A stretch of 39,212 nt of DNA. Origin: an uncultured bacterium. GTDB taxonomy: Bacteria > Acidobacteriota > Thermoanaerobaculia > Multivoradales > J023. This document shows, piece by piece, positions 17,401-24,442 of this stretch. The notes under the pieces were generated by a model. That model was given only the letters and a program-made list of their open reading frames with translations. It was not told the DNA's origin and did no database searches. The position numbers and the translations under genes were made by a program. The DNA lies in the NCBI GenBank assembly GCA_937948815.1, contig CALFAM010000216.1:1-39212 (forward strand), in the 5' to 3' direction. Position 1 is the first letter of the stretch. Each line of letters opens with the position of its first letter.

Positions 17401-17717
17401 AGGTTGTGGTATTCGACTGACTTGATCCAGAAGCGCACACCAGCTTTTTGCCAGAACGTGTTGCCACGGCGAACCGCGTCTTGCAACCGGTCGATCGATC
17501 GGCAGCCGCTATCAACATTGTTGTAGCAGTCAAAGGGGAAGACGACGCGCAGTGGGATCACGGTCTCTGCCAAGGCGAACGGCTGTGCGTTGACTGTCGT
17601 GGATGTGCTCAACGTGAGGCTGAGTAGGACGAGAATCACGCAGAGCAGGGGCCAACTCAGCGCTCGGCGGTCGCGTTGAGAAGAGGACTTGAGCGGATGA
17701 TCATAGAGCGTTGTCAC
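14457..17717 (-). CDS. Secreted metzincin-type metalloprotease with two seven-bladed FG-GAP/VCBS propellers
   Basis: A 1086-residue exported protein. The start is GTG 17717: AGGAG lies 8 nt before it, and it gives a basic N-region and a signal helix (SWPLLCVILVLLSLTL, about 22-37). The protease domain covers about 45-350 with the metzincin zinc site HELGHFLGLQH (His204, Glu205, His208, His214) and a probable Met-turn in SLNLMGG, most like pappalysin (M43) proteases. From about 410 follow calcium-loop blades: first a set with GDFDGDGxDDIFWY-like loops (six full loops plus a partial blade), then seven blades with ADVNGDGxxDIVGF loops in a 53-55-residue period. This suggests two propellers of seven blades for binding proteins or glycans outside the cell. 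The frame is open to 17951, with ATGs at 17762 and 17768 as alternatives that would read through a C8 tract. Confidence 0.9.
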   Translation of the reverse strand: MTTLYDHPLKSSSQRDRRALSWPLLCVILVLLSLTLSTSTTVNAQPFALAETVIPLRVVFPFDCYNNVDSGCRSIDRLQDAVRRGNTFWQKAGVRFWIKSVEYHNLPLMKRSSETRFAWSEVVSEIQTVFPNVPTDAYPASETKEGRHWLGAAAVFYADPSEVLVFVNTLRSSASGPWGGRIVWLLPNNIWKPELFTAPTTLPHELGHFLGLQHPHNHYPAQTYYNPSTGVPYTSCEFWDQIVNPSSPPQFFSSENSPGCDGNGLVRIGTIADVVLDSPMGNVTIGVSGSTFGPNDWQTRLIASPTGRPHLPPEQWGYSLNLMGGFQYAESSAKPDGRVPRHLAPSQIGIVHDFLRYEHPIIPSQLDYYLRADGTVPPGALPNSTSSQRTALGKAKDDFLWWSNGTRTGDFSFAKEVKNLGPGYRPVSGDFDDDGYDDIFWYRPSTGAATAWWGNSTGSFSTVHGYQYNAHARLFAGDFDANGTDDLYFYRVGAASDVIAYGTGNRQFSSRFEPNGGNWEPFAADLDGDLDDDIVWLDPLADSAEIWWSDGEKFTGGSIGAGFTVQTGVSIGGQGASHCRRPVVGNFDGSYGDDVFWYCAGSGSERIWLSNGTQSPLDMSAFGSMPASVDGFYRPFAGDFDGDGFDDIFWDDSSPAGDAIWAGHANSPQTPQVHRTDIHGTFEAITGDFDGDGDTDVFWYRDAADRWVEAFGSSAAVGSWQVERNPRLMADVNNDGRQDIVGFGNSGVHVATSTGDSFGPAIRWTSNFGSNGWDSTRHPRLVGDVNGDGMEDIVGFGNSSVYVGRSNGLGFAPQSAWVSGFGHSQGWRVDRHPRMLADIDANGTMDLVGFGNSGVYVSLSWGTRFTNPGKWVTGFGYSQGWRIDRHPRFLADVNGDQRPDVVGFGNSDVWVALSMGLGFSDPQPWLHDFGYSQNWSTRQNPRFVTDVNGDGKADIVGLRSNRDLMVSLSTGTGFSVPTAWANLDGLVDNSSLPDTLTVADINGDGRSDVVAFGKDESSYFAISTGSAFTQPRPWIDEYGTDAGWEKASHIRTVADVNGDGRGDLVGFGGSGVWVWPADFCFAGDAF
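14460..15545 (-). repeat. Seven tandem coding repeats of about 160 bp (second propeller)
   Basis: Seven copies of a 53-55-residue unit with consensus HPR-x-x-ADVNGDG-x-x-DIVGFGNSGV-x-V-x-x-S. Copies 2 to 4 are the most alike (HPRLVGDVNGDG, HPRMLADIDANG, HPRFLADVNGDQ, all followed by GFGNS). The last copy is cut short after GVWVWP. Such similarity suggests fairly recent internal duplication and can allow copy-number change. Confidence 0.85.
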
Positions 17718-18268
17718 GGATCTGACTCCTAGAGATTGAAGAGGGGGGGGCAGCGTACTCATTGGCATGGCCCCGAGAACGGGCGTAAGCGCGTGAGGTT
17801 TATCGAGGCATAGCCAGCTCCCTGGCAGCGTTGTATGAGCCGCGACGAGAGCGGGTTGATTCTTCGTGTTGACTGAGAAAGTATCGAGACATCGATGGTG
17901 CCGCTGTGTCACGAAAGAATTCGTAACAGATCGAAGCTCGATGCTCGCCATCGATACCTTCGTCGTGATCTACCGGTCGGGGCCAAGATCATTCGGGTGA
18001 GTGTCATGGGCGCACACGACACGAGGACCATGTCCGGAGAGAGTCGCTTTGGGGAACAGCGAGAGGGAACTGGTCACGGGTGTCTCCCATCATGCCGGTG
18101 TTGGGCCTCGACGGGCGGTAGGCACAGTCGTGCCACCCCGTGAATCGGCGTCTCGATCGCGAAGGCAGGAGACAATTGTTGCGGGTTCGACTGAGCTTCT
18201 ACCGGCGAATGACGCTGGCCGCAACCGAAATCGCGATGACCCTGTCCCAAGCTCGAGGAGACACACTC
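17718..18268. other. Divergent intergenic region, no supported gene
   Basis: This 551-bp region separates the metzincin gene (minus) and the 132-residue membrane protein gene (plus) and must hold both promoters. Short open frames inside it have no ribosome site and no protein-like composition. I see no RNA gene. A run of eight G (17743-17750) is the only striking feature. Confidence 0.5.
17743..17750. repeat. G8/C8 homopolymer tract near the metzincin start
   Basis: Eight G on the plus strand (C8 on the coding strand) lie 25 bp upstream of the GTG start at 17717. If translation instead began at the ATGs 17762 or 17768, the tract would lie inside the coding frame and its length would decide the frame. 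Confidence 0.5.
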
Positions 18269-18667
18269 ATGGACATCACCTATGCTGAAGCCCTGGTCGT
18301 CATCGCACTCACCGTCGGCTTTCTCGGCTACCAGTACCTTAGGCGGCGCGATCACAGGCGGCGACTCGAAATCCTCCACATCGAGCGTATGGCGGCGATG
18401 GAGAAGGGCATTCCGCTGCCTGAGCTGCCCATCGATCCGCCCCCGAGCGCATGGCGTCGTCCGCCAGGTCCCAAGACTCCGCTCGCCATTGGGATCATGC
18501 TCACCGCCCTTGGCGTCGGCGCGATGATGGCGCTCGCCGTTTTTACCCACGAGCGCTATTGGGCCTTGCCTTTGCCGATCACCATGATGGGCCTGGGCTT
18601 GATTCTCTACTACCGGCTTTCGGTCGAGTCGGCATCGTCCGACTCGGCAGGGCGCCATGGAAGATGA
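18269..18667 (+). CDS. Three-helix membrane protein of sigma-factor operon (DUF6249-like)
   Basis: A 132-residue membrane protein with helices at about 5-24, 72-93 and 99-116. The cytoplasmic loop after helix 1 reads HRRRLEILHIERMAAMEKGI followed by PLPEL, a pattern found in small proteins encoded next to ECF sigma and anti-sigma genes (assigned to DUF6249 from memory). GAGGAG lies 9 bp upstream of ATG 18269, which fixes the start; the frame is open back to 18140 without a ribosome site. Its last 11 bases overlap the sigma factor gene, so the genes are translationally coupled. A role in holding or sensing for the sigma factor is inferred from this arrangement. Confidence 0.8.
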   Translation: MDITYAEALVVIALTVGFLGYQYLRRRDHRRRLEILHIERMAAMEKGIPLPELPIDPPPSAWRRPPGPKTPLAIGIMLTALGVGAMMALAVFTHERYWALPLPITMMGLGLILYYRLSVESASSDSAGRHGR

Positions 18668-19217
18668 TGAAGATGTCGTCGCGCGGGCGGTGGGGGGTGA
18701 TGAGCAGGCGTTCTCCATACTCTTCGATCGGTATCGCGAACGCGTCTTCCGGTTGGCAGTCTCGATCCTCGGCCCAGCGTTCGTGGGAGAGGCGGAAGAA
18801 GTGACGCAAGAGGTCTTCCTGCGGGTTCACCGCGCGCTGGGGTCCTTTCGCGGCGAGTCGAAGTTTGGCACCTGGCTCTATCGCGTGACGTTCACTCAGA
18901 CCGTCAACCTCAAGTCGAGAGTTCGCTACCGCGTTCCCCACCTCACGGACGAACTTCTTGCACTGGAAAAGGCGAAGGCCCCGGACGCGCTGACGCGGCT
19001 CGAGAGCTTGCGGCGTGACGCCGTGGTGGCGGAAGCCATCGGGGAACTTCCCGAGACGTACCAATCAGCCTTGCGGCTCCACTATTGGATGGGTGAGAGC
19101 GTCGCGGAGATCTCCACGCTGCTTGGCGTGCCGCCGAACACCGTGAAGTCATACCTCTTCCGCGCACGGAAGCTGCTCAAGGTGCTGCTCAGGGAGCGAG
19201 GACATGAAGGAGTCTGA
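18657..19217 (+). CDS. RpoE-like ECF RNA polymerase sigma factor
   Basis: A 186-residue classical ECF sigma factor, distinct from the two acidobacterial-type copies in the window. Region 2 (about 12-90) has QAFSILFDRYRERVFRLAVS, AEEVTQEVFLRVHRAL (46-61) and FRGESKFGTWLYRVTFTQTV. Region 4 (about 125-180) has IGELPETYQSALRLHYWMG and the helix-turn-helix VAEISTLLGVPPNTVKSYLF (149-168), then RARKLLKVLL. It overlaps the preceding membrane gene by 11 bp and the following short membrane protein gene by 14 bp. This tight packing is typical of a sigma factor with its membrane anti-sigma factor, responding to envelope stress. Target promoters cannot be named. Confidence 0.95.
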   Translation: MEDDEDVVARAVGGDEQAFSILFDRYRERVFRLAVSILGPAFVGEAEEVTQEVFLRVHRALGSFRGESKFGTWLYRVTFTQTVNLKSRVRYRVPHLTDELLALEKAKAPDALTRLESLRRDAVVAEAIGELPETYQSALRLHYWMGESVAEISTLLGVPPNTVKSYLFRARKLLKVLLRERGHEGV

Positions 19218-19488
19218 GATCCACGACGAGATGGATGTTCTCTTGCGCGATTCGATGACCGCGCCGCCCCCAGCTCTGCCGACGAAGTTTGCGCAACAGG
19301 TCACGCGGCACGTGCGATCGCGGCGTCTCTCGCAGGGAAGGCGGCGGGTCTTGAGGCTCTACACGCTGGCGGCGTTCGTGGTCGTCTTGGTGATCATGCG
19401 TAGCCAAGAGATCGAGTGGTATCTGATCGGCGTCTCGGTGGTTGCCACGGCAACGGTCGGTGGCCTGATTCGTGCCTGGCTCCGGTGA
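19204..19488 (+). CDS. Short two-helix membrane protein, putative anti-sigma factor
   Basis: A 94-residue protein with a cytoplasmic N-terminal part (1-50: KESEIHDEMDVLLRDSMTAP, then a basic helix) and two membrane helices (about 51-66 and 72-90). The H-x3-C-x2-C signature of zinc anti-sigma factors is absent, and no periplasmic domain follows. AGGAGCGAGGAC precedes ATG 19204, inside the end of the sigma gene (14-bp overlap). Position and topology point to an anti-sigma factor that binds the sigma protein through its first 50 residues, but this is inference; it could equally be a short membrane protein of other use. Confidence 0.75.
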   Translation: MKESEIHDEMDVLLRDSMTAPPPALPTKFAQQVTRHVRSRRLSQGRRRVLRLYTLAAFVVVLVIMRSQEIEWYLIGVSVVATATVGGLIRAWLR

Positions 19489-19584
19489 GCCCCGACTTCG
19501 TTGACGCCAACGGCTCGAGGCGGTCATGGATTGGATCGCCAGCCGGGGCCTCACACCAACCCTCACCACACCAGGAGGAGTTTC

Positions 19585-21591
19585 ATGAAGAACTTGCCCC
19601 AGCTCGCTTGCATTGTTCTCGTCTTCATCGGATGCGCGCGGACGAACCCGCTCCAACGAGACACCGAGGCCGCTTCCCTGCACCTCGGCGAAGTGTTGCT
19701 CCATGACACGGCGCATACCACGAGCGATGGCAACCCTTTCGTTGCGCCTGCCGGATGGTCGCTCAGTACGAGCGGTGGTGCGGCGATTCTGACAGCTCCC
19801 GAAGGTGGCTCTCACATTGCCTTGGTTGATGCTGTCGCCAAGGATGCAGATGCCGCAGTGGCGGCAGCCTGGGCTACCTACAGCGCGGAGGCCGAGTGGC
19901 CTCTCGTGCGCGGCAGCGAACGGCCGGTGCGCGATGGCTGGGAACAGATCCGTGGCTACCGCTACGACACCGCTCTTGCCAGCGAGGCGCGTACGGTATC
20001 CGTTCAAGCGCGACGCCGCGGCGAGCGCTGGACCGTAGCAATCTACGACATGGCGGACGCTGTCGGTGACAAGCGCGATGCCCAGATCGAGTTGGTGTAC
20101 GGGAGCTTGCTGCCCAAGGGGTACCGTCGCGAGACCTTTGCTGGCCGCGATGCTCATGAGCTCGACAGCGCGCGGCTCGATGCGCTCGAGCAGTTCGTCG
20201 AGGACGCGCGGCAGCAGTTCGGCGTACCGGGAATCGCCCTCGGAATCGTGCAGAATAACAACGTTGTGCTGGCGAAAGGCTTCGGTGTTCGCGCATTGGG
20301 CAGGCCGGAAAAGGTCGATGCTGATACCAAGTTCATGATTGCCTCCAACACGAAGGCGCTGACCACTTTGATGCTTGCCAAGCTGATTGATGCGGGCGCG
20401 TTTTCGTGGGAGACGCCGGCAACTGAAGTGTTGTCAGAATTCGCTCTCGGCGACGCCGAGACCACCCGAGAAGTGCGGATGAGACATTTGGTCTGCGCCT
20501 GTACGGGGCTGCCACGCCAGGACCTGGAGTGGATCTTCGAGAGTGACGGTGCGACGCCGGACTCGGTCTTGCGAACCTTGGCGACGATGCGGCCGACCAG
20601 CCGGTTTGGCGAGCTTTACCAGTACTCCAACACGATTGTTGCCGCGGCCGGATTCGCGGGCGGCCGATCGTTTCAACCACAGGCGGAGTTGGGTGCTGCC
20701 TACGACGCGGCCATGCAGGCACTGGTTTTCGATCCGCTGGCCATGACGTCGACGACCTTCGATTTTGACCAGGCTCAAAGCGGCAACTACGCCGCTCCGC
20801 ATGCACAGCGATTCGATGGTCAGACGGTCCGGGCCGAGATGGACTTCAACTACAGCGCCATCCCTAGCCGTCCTGATGGCGGCGCGTGGAGTACGGTCAA
20901 TGACTTGCTGCGCTACGTGCAGATGGAGCTCAGCAACGGCTTGCGAGACGACGGCAGCCGCTACATCCGCGAAGATCCGTTGGTGGCGCGTCGCAAGCAA
21001 CAGGTGTCACGAGGGGTGGACCAAGGCTATGGTTTGGGTCTCAAGATCGACCGGACCTCAGGAGCTCTGCTGATCCATCATGGGGGCTCGACGCTGGGCT
21101 TTATCTCCGACGTACTCTGGCTGCCGGAACACAACGTCGGAGCCGTGATCTTGACCAACGAAGACAACGGAAGTGTGTCGCTTCGCAGCCTGTTCCGGAG
21201 ACGTTTTCTGGAGGTTCTGTTCGATGGCGAGCCGCGCGCGGTCGCGAACCTTCCAATACAAAGCAGGCGCAAGAAGGAGAGCATTGCTGGCGGCCGTGAA
21301 GGGCTCGTGGTACCAGTCGATCAGAAGATTGGGGCCAACCTGGCCGCGCGATATCGCAGCAGAGAGCTCGGCGAGATCGTCGTCTCGCAAACGGGCGCGA
21401 CGACGTGGTTCGACTTCGGTATGTGGAAGAGCGAAATGGCGTCGCGTACCCAGTCGGACGGTAGATCCTATTTGGTGACCGTCTCCCCGGGGCTGCTTGG
21501 CTTTGCGTTCCTGGTCACGGAACGGGAGAGCAAGCGGTCACTCGTTTTGCGCGATGCGCAGCACGACTATGAGTTCGTCGAATCGAGATGA
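19585..21591 (+). CDS. Lipoprotein serine hydrolase of the beta-lactamase/class C fold
   Basis: A 668-residue protein. The signal peptide ends in a lipobox-like FIGC (Cys17), so it is probably a lipoprotein. Residues 30-185 form a separate N-terminal domain of unknown type. The beta-lactamase-fold domain (about 195-560) has S-x-x-K as SNTK (Ser254, Lys257), the Y-x-N motif YSN (347-349) and HHG (498-500) in place of KTG, so it is an active-looking esterase, D-aminopeptidase or DD-peptidase-type enzyme rather than a true beta-lactamase. AGGAGG lies 7 bp upstream of ATG 19585. It follows the sigma/anti-sigma genes after 96 bp and may be read from the same transcript. The C-terminal 100 residues form a small beta-rich domain as in many relatives. 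Confidence 0.9.
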   Translation: MKNLPQLACIVLVFIGCARTNPLQRDTEAASLHLGEVLLHDTAHTTSDGNPFVAPAGWSLSTSGGAAILTAPEGGSHIALVDAVAKDADAAVAAAWATYSAEAEWPLVRGSERPVRDGWEQIRGYRYDTALASEARTVSVQARRRGERWTVAIYDMADAVGDKRDAQIELVYGSLLPKGYRRETFAGRDAHELDSARLDALEQFVEDARQQFGVPGIALGIVQNNNVVLAKGFGVRALGRPEKVDADTKFMIASNTKALTTLMLAKLIDAGAFSWETPATEVLSEFALGDAETTREVRMRHLVCACTGLPRQDLEWIFESDGATPDSVLRTLATMRPTSRFGELYQYSNTIVAAAGFAGGRSFQPQAELGAAYDAAMQALVFDPLAMTSTTFDFDQAQSGNYAAPHAQRFDGQTVRAEMDFNYSAIPSRPDGGAWSTVNDLLRYVQMELSNGLRDDGSRYIREDPLVARRKQQVSRGVDQGYGLGLKIDRTSGALLIHHGGSTLGFISDVLWLPEHNVGAVILTNEDNGSVSLRSLFRRRFLEVLFDGEPRAVANLPIQSRRKKESIAGGREGLVVPVDQKIGANLAARYRSRELGEIVVSQTGATTWFDFGMWKSEMASRTQSDGRSYLVTVSPGLLGFAFLVTERESKRSLVLRDAQHDYEFVESR

Positions 21592-21710
21592 AGGTGGAGA
21601 GCGTCTCGTTGCCGAACGCCGCAGAGCAAGGGACGTGCGACGACGGACACGAGGATGAGAAGATGGCCATGCTACGAGCGATTGCCAATTTGAGCTTCAA
21701 GAGGACTGCC

Positions 21711-23051
21711 ATGCGCCCGACCCTTCTTTTCCTTACCGCGCTTCTTCTCACGATCCTGCCGGCCGCGGGCGAGAACTGGCCGCACTGGCGCGGCCCGCGA
21801 CTCGATGGCACCTCGTTGGAAACCGGACTGCCCACGACCTGGCACGCTGACGGTGATGGCATGTCGAACGTGCTCTGGCGTCTCGAGCTGCCGGGCTGGG
21901 CCGCGTCCTCACCCATTGTGTGGGGCGATCGGATCTTCCTGACCTCGACCGAGACGGATTCCGAAGCGCTACTCGTTCTGGCCGTCGATCGAGAGGGCAA
22001 AGAAGTGTGGCGGCGGCGGGCCGATGCTGGCGCCATCGAAGTCTTTCCGCAATTCGCCCACGAGACCAACGTGGCGTCATCGTCACCGATTACCGACGGC
22101 GAACACGTCTACACCCTGTTCGGAACGGGCTTGCTCTCGAGCTTCGACTGGAACGGCACGGCGCGCTGGCACGTCAATCTGGCGGAGCGCTACGGAGCGC
22201 CGAACATGTTCTTTGGGCTGTCGACTTCGCCGTTGATCGTCGGCGATCGGCTCTTCCTCCAACTCTTGCACACCGATGCCCAGTGGGTCATCGCCCTCGA
22301 CAAGGCGACCGGCAAGGAGCTTTGGAAGCATGAGCGCTCGACCGATGCGGAGGGAGAATGTCTGCACGCCTATACCTCCGTGGTGCCGTTTCGGAACGCC
22401 GACAACGCGCCGGCCGCGCTGCTCGTCCACGGTGCCGACTACCTCACGGCCCATGACTTCGCAGACGGCCGCGAGCTCTGGCGCTCGGAAACGGTCAATC
22501 CCAAGGACAACTACAACTCCTTCTTTCGCCTGGTGGCCAGCCCGGTTTCCGCCGAGGGCCTGGTCGTGGTGCCGACCGCCAAACGCGGTCCTGTCTTCGG
22601 CCTTCGACCCGGCAAGGCGCCGACCTCCACGGCTCGCCAGGACGTGGCTCGAGTCTGGAAGCTCGATGCCGGGACCCCAGACGTCCCTTCGCCCATCTTG
22701 GCTGACGGATTGGTCTATCTGGCAGGAGAGAACGGTCGGCTGACCGTCCTCGATGCGACCACAGGCGAGACGATCTATGCCGAACGGGTCCATCAAGGCC
22801 CCCACCGCGGCTCCCCCGTGCTTGCAGACGGCAAGTTGTACCTGACTGCTGCCGACGGCACCGTGTCCGTGGTCCGGGCCGGGCGACGTTTCGAGCTGCT
22901 GGCGAAAAACAAGATCGACGCCGGGCGCCTCGCCGCGACACCGGCGGTTTCCCAAGGGACGATCTACCTACGTACCGCCAAGGCGCTCTTTGCCATTGGC
23001 GCGAAGGCATCGGTGGAGCCACCGCCAGAAACAGACACGACGCGGCGCTGA
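21711..23051 (+). CDS. Exported PQQ-like beta-propeller repeat protein
   Basis: A 446-residue exported propeller. The signal peptide is RPTLLFLTALLLTILPAAG, and the mature chain starts ENWPHWRGPRLDG, the hallmark of a propeller family frequent in Planctomycetota and Acidobacteriota. Repeats carry DxxTGKExWK-like loops (VDREGKEVWR, LDKATGKELWK, FADGRELWR, LDATTGETIY). AGAGGA lies before ATG 21711; the frame is open back to 21588 but lacks features there. There is no catalytic site or haem motif, and whether it binds PQQ is doubtful: most of this family are used for protein binding. It lies 119 bp after the lipoprotein hydrolase and may be in its operon. It is a distant relative of the propeller half of 11387-13753. 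Confidence 0.88.
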   Translation: MRPTLLFLTALLLTILPAAGENWPHWRGPRLDGTSLETGLPTTWHADGDGMSNVLWRLELPGWAASSPIVWGDRIFLTSTETDSEALLVLAVDREGKEVWRRRADAGAIEVFPQFAHETNVASSSPITDGEHVYTLFGTGLLSSFDWNGTARWHVNLAERYGAPNMFFGLSTSPLIVGDRLFLQLLHTDAQWVIALDKATGKELWKHERSTDAEGECLHAYTSVVPFRNADNAPAALLVHGADYLTAHDFADGRELWRSETVNPKDNYNSFFRLVASPVSAEGLVVVPTAKRGPVFGLRPGKAPTSTARQDVARVWKLDAGTPDVPSPILADGLVYLAGENGRLTVLDATTGETIYAERVHQGPHRGSPVLADGKLYLTAADGTVSVVRAGRRFELLAKNKIDAGRLAATPAVSQGTIYLRTAKALFAIGAKASVEPPPETDTTRR

Positions 23052-23057
23052 GGTCAA

Positions 23058-23090
23058 CGCCAGACATTCAGCTGCCACGAATGTCTGGTG
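23058..23090. terminator. Terminator hairpin between convergent genes
   Basis: CCAGACATTC (23060-23069) and GAATGTCTGG (23079-23088) pair perfectly over 10 bp with a 9-nt loop, directly after the stop at 23051. No T-run follows on either strand. It can also be read by the convergent AraC-type gene ending at 23204. Next to it GTGCCAAGAT and ATGCCAAGAT form a short direct repeat. Confidence 0.55.
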
Positions 23091-23203
23091 CCAAGATGCG
23101 GATGCCAAGATCGCTGAAAGCCAGTCTCGGGCCACTGAGGTGGCTGGCGCCAATCCCTTCCCTCGACGCGGGGTGCGCCTCGGCGCCGGGGTGCCAGGTT
23201 GTC

Positions 23204-24205
23204 CTAGAGTGACTGGAGCCGGTACGAGCGCGGTGCCTGGCCTGACCAGCGCTTGAAGGCCCGTGTGAAGGAGCTCTGCTCGGCGAAGCCGGTCATGAAG
23301 GCGACCTCTGCCAACGAGTAGTCCGTTTGCCGTAGGAGCTTCTGTGCGAGACGCCGCCGCGTCTCGTCGACCAGCTTCTGGTAGGAGAGGTTCAGCTCCG
23401 ACAGCCGGCGCTGCAGTGTACGGCTGCTCATGCCCAGGTGCCGGGCGATGTCGGACATGGCAGGCACCCCTTCGCTCAGAGAGCGAGAGATCTGGTCTTG
23501 GATCCGGTGCTCGAGCGAGCGTTCATCGCCGAGCTTCGAAACATCGGCTTCGAGGACGGTGTCGAAGAAGCGGACGATGCCCGCATCGCCCACCTTGTTC
23601 GGCGTGCCGAGGGTCGCGCCCGAAACCAACAGAGCGTCTCGCTTCGACGCGAAGTGGACAGGACAGCCGAAGTGGGCTTCGTGATCGGCGGTCGGGGCGG
23701 GCGCCGGATGCTTGAAGTGCACTGCGAGCGGGCGGAACACTGCGGAGGACGCTTGCTGGCTGATCGAGACGATACTCGCGATCGTGGCTTCGTTGGACAG
23801 GCGCAGGCCGAGCCGACGCTCGCCATCTCGGTGAAGATTCATGAACGCGCCGCCGTCTTTCGGCTCGACCTCGTACGTCGACACGCTCGTCAACACCCGC
23901 GCATAACGCTCCGCGCGCTCGTAGGAGCCCCGAAGATCTGTCGCCGACTTCCAGGCGAGCCCGAAAGCGCCGTACTCGTCGCAGCGCATGGCGGCACCGA
24001 CGCGCAAGGGCAGGGTCCAGCCCTTCGCATCAGCCGCCGCGCATCGCTCGAAGAGGTTGTAGTACTCGGTCGCAGGGATCATGAGGGAGGGGTCGATCGG
24101 ACCGTCCGGGTCGATTCCCGCCGAGCGTAGAAGCGCCGTTCGGTCGGCACCCTCGTCGACCTCACCAACCACTTTCCAGGCGAACAGCGATGTGATCTGT
24201 CCCAT
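23204..24205 (-). CDS. AraC-family transcriptional regulator with Arabinose_bd-type N-terminal domain
   Basis: A 333-residue regulator. Residues about 15-200 fit the PF12625 domain of the OruR/ArgR/ligand-sensing AraC group (PATEYYNLFERCAAADAKGW; FGLAWKSATDLRGSYERAER; HFGCPVHF). The C-terminal DNA-binding domain (about 240-330) has both helix-turn-helix motifs: MSDIARHLGMSSRTLQRRL and LAEVAFMTGFAEQSSFTRAF, then FKRWSGQAPRSYR. The start is ATG 24205 (MGQITSLFAWK); a TTG at 24214 would add three residues, and neither has a good ribosome site. It converges with the propeller gene and is divergent from the rhomboid-like gene. Ligand and targets are unknown; members often control nearby catabolic genes, but none is obvious here. 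Confidence 0.92.
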   Translation of the reverse strand: MGQITSLFAWKVVGEVDEGADRTALLRSAGIDPDGPIDPSLMIPATEYYNLFERCAAADAKGWTLPLRVGAAMRCDEYGAFGLAWKSATDLRGSYERAERYARVLTSVSTYEVEPKDGGAFMNLHRDGERRLGLRLSNEATIASIVSISQQASSAVFRPLAVHFKHPAPAPTADHEAHFGCPVHFASKRDALLVSGATLGTPNKVGDAGIVRFFDTVLEADVSKLGDERSLEHRIQDQISRSLSEGVPAMSDIARHLGMSSRTLQRRLSELNLSYQKLVDETRRRLAQKLLRQTDYSLAEVAFMTGFAEQSSFTRAFKRWSGQAPRSYRLQSL

Positions 24206-24442
24206 CGGTCTCAATCGTACTGCACCGCTTCGAGCCGGAGACCGCCGGCGACGCCTACGACCGTGCTTGCCAGATCGCCGCCGTCGTGGGGCGCCCTCGC
24301 TTCCGAAGCCGTGCTTCCCGTCTCTTCGGGATCGGGGCGGGCTCGGTGTGGGGCCTCGGTCGCGTAGAATTGGAGGCCGCGTCGCGGGTCGCGCATGCCA
24401 GTCGGGCGTGTGGGGCGAATCGGCGCGATCGGGAGGACGATT

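Noticed and set aside
18001..18268. Short open frames in the divergent region before the sigma operon
   Set aside because: No ribosome sites, no signal peptide or domain, and they overlap each other in several frames.
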